Shown in pieces: positions 1 to 8,635 of a stretch of 64,000 bases of DNA (the stretch's first letter is position 1; each line of letters begins with the position of its first letter). Origin of the DNA: an uncultured Bacteroidota bacterium. Lineage in GTDB: Bacteria > Bacteroidota > Bacteroidia > B-17B0 > Aurantibacillaceae. The notes beneath the pieces were generated by a model. It had not been told where the DNA came from and ran no database searches. It saw only the letters and a program-made list of their open reading frames with translations. The translations under genes were made by a program, and so were the position numbers. The stretch covers positions 186,001 through 250,000 of the forward strand of contig CALMVZ010000010.1 in the NCBI GenBank assembly GCA_937873155.1, read 5' to 3'.

Positions 1-1
1 C

Positions 2-2731
2 GTGCGAGAATTCATTAATTACAAAAATAACGGGAGTGACATCAGCTCGTTGGGCAGTAATATCGTAATGTCTTTTCTTGAAACAAGGGATGGATCGATG
101 TATGTTGGTACAACAAACGGGATCAGTAAATTCCTTCCTGTGAAAAATAATTTTGAGACCACGCGTTTTTCGCATCAGCCGGATTCTGTTTCAGGGCGCG
201 TGTATTCTTATTTGAACAGTTATGGTGACAATGCGATCCGTTCGATGTATGAAGATAGAAGCGGGAAATTGTGGTTATCAACTGACAAGGGATTAAAGAT
301 CCTGAATCCAAATACATGGACCTACGTTTCGTATTTAGCCGAGCCCGGTAACAGACAGGCGATAAGCGCTGATCTTTTATCGGGAATGATGGAAGATAAT
401 GCGGGAAATCTGTGGATTGGTTCGCTGGCAGGAGGATTGAATAAAGTTGATCTTAAGCCTGAGAAATTCTTATTATGCCAGACGCAATACGGCAATCCTT
501 CAAAACTAAGCAAGAGCAATATCCGTTCTATTTATGTTGACAGCCGGAATAATTTATGGATAGGAACATTTGAAGGCGGCGTAAATTGTTTGAAGGATGG
601 GGAAGAGTTCTTTGAAAAATTCAAAGAAAAGGAAATAGGAAATGAAAATGTGTGGGTGGTGTACGAGGACAGTAAAAAACAAGTATGGTTTGGAACAAGC
701 ACCGGATTGTATTGCTGGAACCCGGTAACGGATGGAATTAAAAAATACAATTTCGATAAAAAGAATTCAGAAAGTATCAGTAATGATATTGTACGTTGTG
801 CATACGAGGATAGCAGGGGTAATTTATGGATCGGTACAGAATCAGGTTTGAACCGTTTTGAATATTCATCAGGAACCTTCACAAGATTCCTTCATGATCC
901 TAAGAACGATAACAGTATCAGTAATAATACAGTCTGGACGATCACTGAAACTGAAAATACTTTATGGGTTGGAACAGACAATGGTCTTAACAGATTGTCA
1001 CTTGATAATAATGGTAATCCTTTGGTGTGGAAAGCGTATTTCCCGGAGCAGGATAATAAGAATACGATCAGTAACCGTTCTGTACGGTCGTTCTGGAAAG
1101 ATAAGAACGGATACATTTGGCTTGGCACCAGTAACGGTTTAAACAAATTTGATCCGAAGCGTGAAACGTTCATGCGTTTTAACGAAGAAGATGGTATGGC
1201 TAATGCTTACATCTATGGTGTGCTTGGCGATAATAAAGGAAATTTATGGTTCAGTACTAATCACGGGATCTCGAAATTTGAATTGATCACTTCGCAGTTC
1301 AGGAATTATGACAAACCTGATGGTTTACAGAATAATGAATTCAATACCGGTGCTTATTTCAGGGCAGCAAATGGTGAATTGTTCTTTGGCGGTCCTGATG
1401 GGTTCAACCGGTTCTTCCCTGATAGTTTGCATGAGAATAAAATGGTTCCGCGGGTTGCTATTACCAGTATAAAAATATTTGGTGAAGAATATAACAAAGG
1501 CAATTATCCCGTAGATATAAAAGAAATTACTCTAGCGCATGATCAGAATGTCATCTCCTTTGAGTTCTCTGCATTGGATTTTACTTTGCCTGAAAAGAAC
1601 CTCTACTCTTATAAACTGGAAGGATTCGATCCAAAATGGACAAAGCCGGGAACAAACCGTTTTGTCACCTATACTAACTTAGATCCGGGTGATTATACAT
1701 TCAGGGTGAAAGCTTCCAATAATGATGGTACCTGGAATGAGAATGGCATCATCATTAAACTAACTATAGTTCCGCCATTCTGGAAAACGCTTTGGTTCAA
1801 ATTAGTTATTACTTTAGGGTTGATCATTTTTGCTTACTCGTTCTACAAAGTACGGATCAACCGTTTAAGAAAAACACAAGCGAAACTGGAGTTACAGGTT
1901 GCTGCTAAAACACGGGAGTTACGTGAAGAAAAAGAATTAGTGGATGAGCAGAATAAATTAATTGAAAAGAAAAACCACAGCATTACATCATCCATTCATT
2001 ACGCCAAACGTATCCAGGAATCTATTTTGCCAATTAAAGAAAGATTGAACGACCTGATCCCTGAATCATTTATCTTCTTTAAGCCAAAAGATATTGTGAG
2101 CGGGGATTTCTATTGGTTCACAAATTATAAAGGAACAATCCTTATTGCAGCTGCTGATTGTACAGGTCATGGAGTGCCGGGGGCATTTATGAGTTTAATT
2201 GGAAACAGTTTATTGAATGATATTGTAAAGAGCCAGGGGATCATTGATCCATTGATAATCCTGAAAAAATTACATGACGGATTAGTTGCTGCACTGAAAA
2301 AAGGTGAGCAGGAAAGTGATACTGTAGATGGAATGGATATTACTTTATGCGCGATCAATCAAAAAGACAGAACGTTCGAGGTATCTTCTTCCGGCAGAAG
2401 TTTATTATTGATCCGTCATGGATTCATTAAAAAAATGAAAGTTGGTAAATATCCTTTAGGGCTTGTCACCAAAAAAGCAATCGTTTTCGAAAAGGAAACT
2501 TTGAACGTGAATGATGGAGATACATTCTATTTGTATACCGACGGTTACTGTGATCAGTTTGGCGGAGATAATGATGATAAATACTTAGACAGTAGTTTTG
2601 AGAAACTATTGGTAAGCATCCAGGATAAGAGCATGGCCGAACAATCAAAGATCATTGAAACCGAGATCGAGACTTGGCGGGGAAAGAACCCGCAGATCGA
2701 TGACATGCTGGTTATCGGGATAAGACTTTAA
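2..2731 (+). CDS. Two-component-type beta-propeller sensor with SpoIIE/PP2C phosphatase output (5' end outside window)
   Basis: The protein has at least ten propeller blades with the G-x-L/I-W-x-G-T-x-x-G-L signature across residues 1-450. These are followed by a Y_Y_Y-type Ig domain (about 500-590), one membrane helix (about 598-616), a coiled coil, and a SpoIIE-like PP2C phosphatase domain (about 690-909) with SGDFYWF and DCTGHGVPGAFMS motifs. By family knowledge such proteins sense a periplasmic ligand and dephosphorylate a partner such as an anti-sigma antagonist. No histidine kinase or response-regulator domain is present. The frame is open to the window edge and the first blades look incomplete, so the GTG at position 2 is probably not the real start. 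The stop overlaps that of the convergent TPR gene by 4 bp. Confidence 0.9.
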   Translation: MREFINYKNNGSDISSLGSNIVMSFLETRDGSMYVGTTNGISKFLPVKNNFETTRFSHQPDSVSGRVYSYLNSYGDNAIRSMYEDRSGKLWLSTDKGLKILNPNTWTYVSYLAEPGNRQAISADLLSGMMEDNAGNLWIGSLAGGLNKVDLKPEKFLLCQTQYGNPSKLSKSNIRSIYVDSRNNLWIGTFEGGVNCLKDGEEFFEKFKEKEIGNENVWVVYEDSKKQVWFGTSTGLYCWNPVTDGIKKYNFDKKNSESISNDIVRCAYEDSRGNLWIGTESGLNRFEYSSGTFTRFLHDPKNDNSISNNTVWTITETENTLWVGTDNGLNRLSLDNNGNPLVWKAYFPEQDNKNTISNRSVRSFWKDKNGYIWLGTSNGLNKFDPKRETFMRFNEEDGMANAYIYGVLGDNKGNLWFSTNHGISKFELITSQFRNYDKPDGLQNNEFNTGAYFRAANGELFFGGPDGFNRFFPDSLHENKMVPRVAITSIKIFGEEYNKGNYPVDIKEITLAHDQNVISFEFSALDFTLPEKNLYSYKLEGFDPKWTKPGTNRFVTYTNLDPGDYTFRVKASNNDGTWNENGIIIKLTIVPPFWKTLWFKLVITLGLIIFAYSFYKVRINRLRKTQAKLELQVAAKTRELREEKELVDEQNKLIEKKNHSITSSIHYAKRIQESILPIKERLNDLIPESFIFFKPKDIVSGDFYWFTNYKGTILIAAADCTGHGVPGAFMSLIGNSLLNDIVKSQGIIDPLIILKKLHDGLVAALKKGEQESDTVDGMDITLCAINQKDRTFEVSSSGRSLLLIRHGFIKKMKVGKYPLGLVTKKAIVFEKETLNVNDGDTFYLYTDGYCDQFGGDNDDKYLDSSFEKLLVSIQDKSMAEQSKIIETEIETWRGKNPQIDDMLVIGIRL

Positions 2732-3993
2732 TTTTTATTTCCTCTTAACCGTTCAATATTCTTTTCAATATACTTGTCGGTAGGTAATAATGAGATCTGG
2801 ATCCGTTTGGCATAACGTATGCTATCCATAATATCTTTGTTCTTTTCTTCAATTTCCTGGTAAGCTTTTTTCAATTCCACATTTTTCAGGCGTTCGATCT
2901 CTGCTTCCTGTTCTGATTTTTCTTTTTCGTATTGCGTCTGGATCTTTTTTATGTTATTAGTGGCTTCATCACTCAATAACTTCGATTTTATCTCGTAATA
3001 TTTTTCAAAATTCTCAAGAGCAAGTTCGGTATTATTTAATTCTTTATAAGTATCGTAGAGTAATTTGTACAACCGCATTTGTTTTTGAAGTGTTTTTACT
3101 TCAAGGGCAAGTTCCAATCCTGTTTTAAATTGTTCCAGGGCAAGATCATAATTCTTACAAAGCAAATGCACTTCTCCAAGTTCAGTGTAGCTCGTAACAA
3201 GTCCTTGTAAATGATTTATCTCTTTCCTTACTTCAACACTTTCATTTAATAATTCTATTGCCTTAGGGTAATTCTTATTTGATTTTTCGAGCAGACCAAG
3301 GTCATTCGCAGCACGGCTTAGTCCTGAATAATGCGCTAATTTTCGGTAGATCTCTGCTGAATATTCCAATAAAGGCCTGGCTTCTTCAGTGCGGTTCTGC
3401 ATAATAGCAACAGATCCGAGGCCACTGGCTGCCCTTGCTTTTCCATAATCTAATTTCTCCGTTTCAAATAACTCAAATCCTTTTTGGTAATGGACCCTTG
3501 CATTCTCGTAATCCTTCGTGTCGAAATAAAAGACACCCAAAGCAAAATTATTCCATGCGAGACCTGTAAGTCTTGCGCCTTCTTTAAATTTCGTGGCTTC
3601 GAAAATTGTTTGAAAAGCCTTTTCATATTCACCCCGGAACCAATATAGGAATGCTAATTGGTTAAGCCCGATATTATACCAGTCCTTATCGTCCTTAAGG
3701 TGTTTTAATTTCTTAATGATATCCTCTATAGAATGATTGTATTTGCCATTCGACATCCCTTTAGTTATACCGCCAAAGAACATCAGGTTCAGGTAACAGA
3801 TCACTTCCCCTGCTTTAAAATCGATCTCCTTGGAAATTGTTATTCCTTCCTCAAATACATCAATGATCTTATCGCCGAATGAATCACCATAAGTCAATAT
3901 AAAATCAAGTATCGCTTCAACTTTTTCCTTTTTATCCGGAATGGCGTTAAGGTGTTGTCTGAATCCTGAGATTATTTCTTCCGGCTTTTTCAC
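2728..3993 (-). CDS. Tetratricopeptide-repeat protein with C-terminal coiled coil
   Basis: A 421-residue soluble protein built mainly of TPR-like helical pairs (about residues 80-330), followed by a charged coiled coil (about 335-390). It has no signal peptide or membrane helix. It ends in an SIRYAKRIQ-x-SLLP motif, which in the convergent neighbour is the linker just before the SpoIIE phosphatase domain, but here the protein stops about 15 residues later. It may be an adaptor that has lost, or never had, the phosphatase domain. TPR proteins of this kind normally mediate protein-protein contacts. A role in the same signalling pathway as the neighbour is inferred from the shared motif and adjacency. 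Confidence 0.85.
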   Translation of the reverse strand: MKKPEEIISGFRQHLNAIPDKKEKVEAILDFILTYGDSFGDKIIDVFEEGITISKEIDFKAGEVICYLNLMFFGGITKGMSNGKYNHSIEDIIKKLKHLKDDKDWYNIGLNQLAFLYWFRGEYEKAFQTIFEATKFKEGARLTGLAWNNFALGVFYFDTKDYENARVHYQKGFELFETEKLDYGKARAASGLGSVAIMQNRTEEARPLLEYSAEIYRKLAHYSGLSRAANDLGLLEKSNKNYPKAIELLNESVEVRKEINHLQGLVTSYTELGEVHLLCKNYDLALEQFKTGLELALEVKTLQKQMRLYKLLYDTYKELNNTELALENFEKYYEIKSKLLSDEATNNIKKIQTQYEKEKSEQEAEIERLKNVELKKAYQEIEEKNKDIMDSIRYAKRIQISLLPTDKYIEKNIERLRGNKN

Positions 3994-4031
3994 TCAGATA
4001 AATATATAAAATTAACGGCGGTTCAACAACT

Positions 4032-5081
4032 TTAAGCTTTGACCGCCCAACGGAGTTTGGCTGATTTTGCCCTTGGGTTATTGTAGCATTCTTCAGGTGA
4101 AGCACGGATAGGGTCAGGAGCTACTTCACTATAAATGCCTTCGCGGAATAAATACTGAAATGATTTTTTAACTCTTCTGTCTTCGCCGGAGTGAAAGGAA
4201 AGTATCGCAACACGTCCGCCGCTTTTAAGTGCATACGGAAGTTTTTCCAAAAACTGTTCCAATACGCCAAATTCATTGTTCACTTCAATGCGTAAAGCCT
4301 GAAAGCAACGCTGGAGTGATTTTTTTATATCGTCCTGGTTCAATTTTCTCGGCACATCTTCCAATGCATTTTTAATAATGTCTTTTAATATAGTTGTGGT
4401 GTCGACCACCATGCCTTCTTTTATTTTTTGAGTGATCGCAGAAGCAATGGTTTTATAGAAAGGTTCATCAGAATTTTCAACCAATATTTGTTCCAGTTCT
4501 TCCTGCGATAATTTTTTGAGGAGTTCGGAAGCAGGTTTGCCGCTTTTTGGATTTAACCGGAGATCTAAAGGACCTCCTACTTTAAAAGTAAACCCGCGCT
4601 CAGGGTTATCAATTTGCATGGAAGAAACGCCAAGATCTGCAAGAACAAAATCAAGTTCTCCTGTTTCTGCAACGATCATATCTATACCCGCGAAATTCAT
4701 TTTCCGTATTTGCAGGATCTCTTCACCGTAACCTAGTTTTTCCAGGCGTTCTTTGGTGCGGGGTAATTCAAAAGGGTCGACATCAGTTGCAAATAATTTC
4801 CCTTTCTTTTTCAGGCATTTTAAAATTTCAAGCGTGTGTCCGCCATACCCTAGTGTTGCATCCAGGCCGGTTTGCCCGGGTTTTACTTTCAGGAAGTCCA
4901 GGATCTCATTCACACAAATCGAAAGATGCATGCCTGCAGGAGTGCGGCCTTGCTTTTTTATTTTTTCCACATCGGCAGAATAAAGTTCAGGCTGTTGCTC
5001 TTTATATTTTTCTTTGAACGATTTCGGGTGCGTGCCTTTGTAACGGACTCTGCGCGGACGTTTTGGTGTTTCATCTTCCAT
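4032..5081 (-). CDS. rsmH: 16S rRNA (cytosine1402-N4)-methyltransferase, RsmH/MraW family
   Basis: A 349-residue SAM-dependent methyltransferase of the RsmH family, which N4-methylates C1402 in 16S rRNA. Visible signatures are the SAM motif DATLGYGGHT, the LADLGVSSMQIDNPERGF block, CFQALRIEVNNE, and ILSFHSGEDR near the C-terminus. It differs from the usual division-cluster enzyme in a basic N-terminal extension (RRVRYKGTHPKSFKEKYKE) and in TPAGMHLSICVNEIL where HxPVLL is usual. It is not next to mraZ, ftsL or ftsI, so it could be the divergent second RsmH-like paralogue found in several phyla rather than the cell's main RsmH. Confidence 0.85.
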   Translation of the reverse strand: MEDETPKRPRRVRYKGTHPKSFKEKYKEQQPELYSADVEKIKKQGRTPAGMHLSICVNEILDFLKVKPGQTGLDATLGYGGHTLEILKCLKKKGKLFATDVDPFELPRTKERLEKLGYGEEILQIRKMNFAGIDMIVAETGELDFVLADLGVSSMQIDNPERGFTFKVGGPLDLRLNPKSGKPASELLKKLSQEELEQILVENSDEPFYKTIASAITQKIKEGMVVDTTTILKDIIKNALEDVPRKLNQDDIKKSLQRCFQALRIEVNNEFGVLEQFLEKLPYALKSGGRVAILSFHSGEDRRVKKSFQYLFREGIYSEVAPDPIRASPEECYNNPRAKSAKLRWAVKA

Positions 5082-5140
5082 TCAGCTAAAGGTAGGTAAA
5101 ATTAGCCATTGCTGTTATAACGGGAACCCGGCACATGAAT

Positions 5141-5171
5141 AAAAAAAGCGCGGAAATTGATCCACGCTTTA
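5141..5171 (-). terminator. Hairpin with T-run downstream of the ArsR/AHSA1 operon
   Basis: An imperfect stem AAAGCGCGG / CCACGCTTT with a 7-8-base loop. On the minus strand it is followed by a run of seven T. It lies about 20 bp past the stop of the last AHSA1 gene, the expected place for an intrinsic terminator of that operon. Confidence 0.65.
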
Positions 5172-5192
5172 ATGAACATGAGGGACAGGCCT

Positions 5193-5693
5193 TTATTTGT
5201 GTCTCAAGTTAGCAGCCAGGTATTCATCAAGATTGCCGTGAGCCATTGCAAAGCCTTGTTCGAAGCCCATTTCAAGGATCTTCTCAAGATCAGTGATTTC
5301 TTTGAATGTATTTTCAACCAATACCGTTGTGCCCGTTGCTGAAGGACTGAAAGTGACATTCCATTCTGTTTGGGGGAATTCTTTGTTGATGTTTCCTTTC
5401 TCATCGCAAAAGGCATCAAGGCCTTTGTAATTTTTATTAGGCGTAATTCCGGTATAATCAGCACGACAATAATGTTTTTCACCTTCAGGACCTTTCATGT
5501 AATACAACCACATACCGCCAACTCTGAAATCCATACTTACAGTTTCTGTTTTCCATGGTTTTGGTGCCCACCATTGGTCTAATATTTCAGGATCTGTCCA
5601 GGCTTGCCATACCATATCAACAGGCGCTTCAAATTCACGTGTGATGATCAATCGCTTATTAGCGAGATCTTTTTTAAGAATAGTTTTACTCAT
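5193..5693 (-). CDS. SRPBCC / AHSA1-like domain protein
   Basis: A 166-residue protein that is almost entirely one START-like (SRPBCC) fold of the AHSA1 family. Features are the opening TREFEAPVDMVWQAWTDPE strand-helix, the WWAPKPW tract, and the GTTVLVENTF strand before the long C-terminal helix. Small AHSA1 proteins bind hydrophobic ligands; most have no assigned substrate. It is the third gene after the ArsR-type regulator (6550) and a shorter AHSA1 paralogue (6183), with gaps of 40-60 bp. ArsR plus AHSA1 is a common bacterial pairing. It is likely co-transcribed from the promoter near 6600. Confidence 0.88.
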   Translation of the reverse strand: MSKTILKKDLANKRLIITREFEAPVDMVWQAWTDPEILDQWWAPKPWKTETVSMDFRVGGMWLYYMKGPEGEKHYCRADYTGITPNKNYKGLDAFCDEKGNINKEFPQTEWNVTFSPSATGTTVLVENTFKEITDLEKILEMGFEQGFAMAHGNLDEYLAANLRHK

Positions 5694-5751
5694 GACTTCT
5701 TGTTTTTATGTTTATTATTTTTTTACTATTTAAAATGACGTGTGGGAAACC

Positions 5752-6183
5752 CTACTTCACTTCTACAAATTCTTTTAATAATTTTCCGATTATCATTGTC
5801 CATCCTTCTACAAAATTTCCTTGCGCGAAATCCGGGTTACTTGCAGGGAATGTTTCTAATCCCTCGTGGGTCAATTTTACTCTTGTGTTGTTTCCTTCGG
5901 GGAATATCTCAAAGGTAACGTACGACATACCTTCATAGTTTACATATTCCCATGTATGTTTTAATTTTTTGCCGGGGATCACTTCAAGGATCTTACAGCG
6001 GTGGAGATATTGTTTTTCAGGGCTTGGTCCGCCCGTGAATTCAAAAACGAATCCTACTTCAGCTTTGAATTCTTTCAGGTCGAAGTACCATTGTTTCATT
6101 AATTCTTTTTGTGTGAGCGCTTTCCAAACAAGGTCAGCAGGTGCTGAGTAAGTCCGTTCAATTGTAAAAGGTTGTTTTTCCAT
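5752..6183 (-). CDS. SRPBCC / AHSA1-like domain protein (second paralogue)
   Basis: A 143-residue single-domain SRPBCC protein. It opens with FTIERTYSAPADLVWKALTQKELMKQWYFD, split here for reading as ERTYSAPADLVWKALT then WYFD, and carries the GNNTRVKLTHEG strand and a C-terminal helix ending near WTMIIGKLLKEF. It is distantly similar to the next gene downstream and shares its expected lipophilic-ligand cavity. It lies 40 bp from the end of the ArsR-like gene, and an inverted repeat (6199-6230) spans that junction. The substrate is unknown. Confidence 0.88.
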   Translation of the reverse strand: MEKQPFTIERTYSAPADLVWKALTQKELMKQWYFDLKEFKAEVGFVFEFTGGPSPEKQYLHRCKILEVIPGKKLKHTWEYVNYEGMSYVTFEIFPEGNNTRVKLTHEGLETFPASNPDFAQGNFVEGWTMIIGKLLKEFVEVK

Positions 6184-6223
6184 AGTTTTTATTTATTTAA
6201 GCTGAAGCGTGCTTTGCTCTGCT

Positions 6224-6550
6224 TCAGCTTTTGTTTTTAGGTTTTTGCATTTTAGTCAGTAATTTATCTAAGCCATCGAATTTGTTTTCCCACATCTTAC
6301 GGAACTGTTCGATCCATTTATCTATTTCTTTCATTTTTTGAGAATTTAAATGATAATATATCTCGCGGCCATCCTGTTTTTGTTTTACTAACTCGCATTC
6401 AGCTAATATTTGTATATGTTTTGAAACGGCCTGCCGGCTGGTATTAAAATGTTCGGCAAGAGCATTTGGTGTCATGGCCTGCGAAGCGATCAATAATAAG
6501 ATAGCTCTGCGGGTCGGGTCGGCTATCGCGTGAAACGGGTCTCTTCTCAT
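6224..6550 (-). CDS. ArsR-family winged-helix transcriptional regulator
   Basis: A 108-residue regulator with the ArsR hallmarks [16 protein letters not shown], a recognition helix [14 protein letters not shown] and the wing [12 protein letters not shown]. There is no cysteine metal box (ELCVCDL type), so it belongs to the non-metal group usually encoded with AHSA1 proteins. The ATG at 6550 was chosen because family homology begins there. A longer reading from 6619 would run through the duplicated operator-like repeat and promoter. It heads a three-gene operon with the two AHSA1 genes and is probably autoregulated (see 6571-6621). Confidence 0.9.
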   Translation of the reverse strand: MRRDPFHAIADPTRRAILLLIASQAMTPNALAEHFNTSRQAVSKHIQILAECELVKQKQDGREIYYHLNSQKMKEIDKWIEQFRKMWENKFDGLDKLLTKMQKPKNKS

Positions 6551-6570
6551 TGTAATGCGTTTTAAAAATA

Positions 6571-6621
6571 TGCAACTAATTGGTTGCGCAAATATATATG
6601 CAACTGAACGGTTGCGCAAAT
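6571..6621 (-). promoter_or_regulatory. Promoter and duplicated ArsR operator-like repeat
   Basis: Two 23-bp near-identical direct repeats (6571-6593 and 6599-6621), 28 bp apart, each contain the inverted pair GCAAC-N6-GTTGC followed by GCAAAT. They frame a good Bacteroidota promoter on the minus strand: -33 TTTG at 6617-6620, a 20-bp spacer, and -7 TATATTTG at 6589-6596 (consensus TAnnTTTG). The expected start point is near 6584, about 33 nt before the arsR ATG. Repressor bound at either repeat would cover a promoter element. Binding by this ArsR protein is inferred. Confidence 0.7.
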
Positions 6622-6741
6622 TTATTTTAGTAATTTAGGCTAACTGCTTTAAAATGAGCGAAAAAATGATTGGCAAACCCCTCTGCTTATTCCGCTGAAG
6701 CGGAATAAAAAGCTGTCCCGCTTAAAAAAGGGAGAAGTTAT

Positions 6742-7482
6742 TTATTGTTTTTTTGGATCCGGTACTTCCTTTTTATGACCCATAAAAAAGGTAAAGCCAA
6801 GTCTCCACGAAATAATCTTTTGGTTTGAAGTGAAGGCATATCGCTGGGCTCCGGGATTATTTATCAGCGGATAATTACTGGTCACTTCATCGGTATATTC
6901 AACGGTTGTGTAATTGAATCCTACGCCTGTATTGAATGCAACATACTCATTGAAAAAATAATTAAGTCCTGCCAGGGCCTGAACAGTTATGATCCGGTGA
7001 TCGAGAAACTTATTCGCGTATTTGGTATAGACTATACCTGTCTCATAATAATTAGTGGATTCGTTAACGTGGATCAGATTTCCGCCGCCACCAGCGCCTG
7101 CCTGGATATATAAACTGCTTTTCGAATTCGGATGAACATAGTAACGGACAAATGGTACTGCGAGGAAAGTAAAACTCTTATAACTGCCTTCTGCGATCTT
7201 GTTACCGTTCTGCGAATAACCTTTACTGCTCACTTGTGAATAATCAGAATATAAACCAGTGCCTATGGCAATATCTTTTTTTACAAAGTAAGCAGTATTC
7301 AGGTCCGCACTGAGTGAAAATAGTTTATCGTTAAAGGTGTAGGTCCAGGTCTGGTACTTTTGTATCCATTCAGCTTCATTGCTTCTTATATTTCCAAAAG
7401 TGTTTTCGAATAAACATTTGCCTTTATAGGTTTGGGCATTTAACTGTGTTGCCAAAAAAAGTAACAATACAAAGTTTCTCAT
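6742..7482 (-). CDS. Predicted outer-membrane beta-barrel protein
   Basis: A 246-residue protein with a short signal peptide ending in LNAQ. Alternating hydrophobic strands follow, rich in Tyr and Asn (for example FAFTS-, AGLNYFFNEYVAFNTGVGFNY, SWRLGFTFFMG), the pattern of a porin-like OMP_b-brl domain. The last strand ends in FTFFMG and is followed by a charged tail. It lies 16 bp from the preceding TPR-like gene (7499-7897), so the two may be co-transcribed. Function is unknown; small barrels of this kind are common in Bacteroidota envelopes. Confidence 0.75.
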   Translation of the reverse strand: MRNFVLLLFLATQLNAQTYKGKCLFENTFGNIRSNEAEWIQKYQTWTYTFNDKLFSLSADLNTAYFVKKDIAIGTGLYSDYSQVSSKGYSQNGNKIAEGSYKSFTFLAVPFVRYYVHPNSKSSLYIQAGAGGGGNLIHVNESTNYYETGIVYTKYANKFLDHRIITVQALAGLNYFFNEYVAFNTGVGFNYTTVEYTDEVTSNYPLINNPGAQRYAFTSNQKIISWRLGFTFFMGHKKEVPDPKKQ

Positions 7483-7498
7483 AAGAGTGGGATTGAAA

Positions 7499-7897
7499 TT
7501 ATTTTATTGTTTTCTGCCCGTTCTTCCTTACCTGGTTTATCAGTGGCAGCCATCTTTTATCCTGGCGTAAAGAGAGGAGGTCGAAATCATTTGCGATGTG
7601 ATTGTAATCTGTATAAACACCGGGATCTACGATCCTGTGAAGATTTACAAAGGCGCTGTCAGGATTTCCGGATAAGGCCCAGGCACAGCCGGCATTATAA
7701 AAATCAAATTTATAGATCTTGTACTTACCAATTTTAAAAGCGGCTGAATAAGCGAGGGCTGATCCTTTATAGTTCTTTTGATGGTACAAAGTTTCGGCTT
7801 TAAAGATCGCGTCTAAATATTCCTTAGAAGCAGCTTTTTGAGAATATGAGACCGAAACTATAAAGAATAAAGCTATGAGCAAGGCTTGTTTCATCAA
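7499..7897 (-). CDS. Small secreted TPR-like protein
   Basis: A 132-residue protein with an N-terminal signal peptide (MMKQALLIALFFIVSVSYSQ). The mature part resembles one to two TPR helices (YHQKNYKGSALAYSAAFKIG, FDFYNAGCAWALSGNPDSAF) and ends in a segment like those of serine-hydrolase-linked TPR proteins (LRQDKRWLPLINQV). Its function is not recognised. The gene has the recurrent upstream motif TAAATGTACGAAAAG (7899-7913) just before the ATG, and it precedes the barrel gene. Confidence 0.7.
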   Translation of the reverse strand: MMKQALLIALFFIVSVSYSQKAASKEYLDAIFKAETLYHQKNYKGSALAYSAAFKIGKYKIYKFDFYNAGCAWALSGNPDSAFVNLHRIVDPGVYTDYNHIANDFDLLSLRQDKRWLPLINQVRKNGQKTIK

Positions 7898-7969
7898 TTA
7901 AATGTACGAAAAGAATTTAAATTTTATAGTGATATTTTACTACCTTAGATAGACCCGACAGGCATCAAA

Positions 7970-8632
7970 ATGAAAAACCTCCTTCTGTTGCTCTTTACTA
8001 TATCCCTTGCCTTTAATATCCATTTCCTGATAAGGAAACTGGACAGGATGAAGCATGAGAAGGAAATAATGGGCCTTCATCATTATAAGAAGATAAATTA
8101 TAAGGAAGCTTACAATGATCTGCTGGAAGATATTGAAGAAAGACATCCCGAGATAGACCTTAAAACAAGATATTCAATAATTTGCTTTTGGGACAGCACC
8201 ACTTTTAGTTTTATAGGGGAAGAAAATATGAGGGATCTGGATTCTTTAGCCGGAACACTAGGCGAGGTGAGTTATAATTTTATTTATGCGACCGAAATGA
8301 ATGAGACCGCTGCGATTGGTTTCCTGAAACGTAATAATGCTATGCCAAAACATATGACAGTAATTGGCGATCTGGATAATTATATGTCTGGAGTTTTCAC
8401 AGAAAAGCCTCCGAATGTTAAACATGTTTTCATGGGTTGTGATACGGTGAAGAACAAGGATTGGTTTGAGAGTATGAAACGGATGAAGCACAAACCTTTT
8501 TATTTTATGATAGATACTACCGGAAAAATAATTTACAGTAACGGAAAAATGTACCTGCCATCCAAAGACCTGGTATTTGTAAAAATGGCACGGGAAGGCG
8601 CAACACCTAAAAGTTTAAAAAATATTGATTAA
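7970..8632 (+). CDS. Membrane-anchored thioredoxin-fold-like protein lacking the CxxC site
   Basis: A 220-residue protein with an N-terminal membrane anchor (residues 3-21). The next gene has the same layout: a K/E-rich juxtamembrane segment, a helix ending in RHPEI/KHPEL, then a thioredoxin-like domain. Where the neighbour has the redox motif FCRPC, this protein has WDSTTFSF, so no catalytic cysteines remain. The later MIDTTGKIIYSNGK strand matches the MFDAQGKIIHTEVG strand of the neighbour. It stops 3 bp before that gene, so the two are translationally close. It is probably a non-redox paralogue; its role is unknown. Confidence 0.75.
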   Translation: MKNLLLLLFTISLAFNIHFLIRKLDRMKHEKEIMGLHHYKKINYKEAYNDLLEDIEERHPEIDLKTRYSIICFWDSTTFSFIGEENMRDLDSLAGTLGEVSYNFIYATEMNETAAIGFLKRNNAMPKHMTVIGDLDNYMSGVFTEKPPNVKHVFMGCDTVKNKDWFESMKRMKHKPFYFMIDTTGKIIYSNGKMYLPSKDLVFVKMAREGATPKSLKNID

Positions 8633-8635
8633 AGA

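Noticed and set aside
4516-4983. Plus-strand reading frames opposite rsmH
   Set aside because: These are reverse-strand shadows of a well-supported methyltransferase gene; no independent evidence.
6551-6619. Longer arsR start at 6619
   Set aside because: The extension would translate the promoter and duplicated operator repeats and adds residues outside the ArsR family homology.
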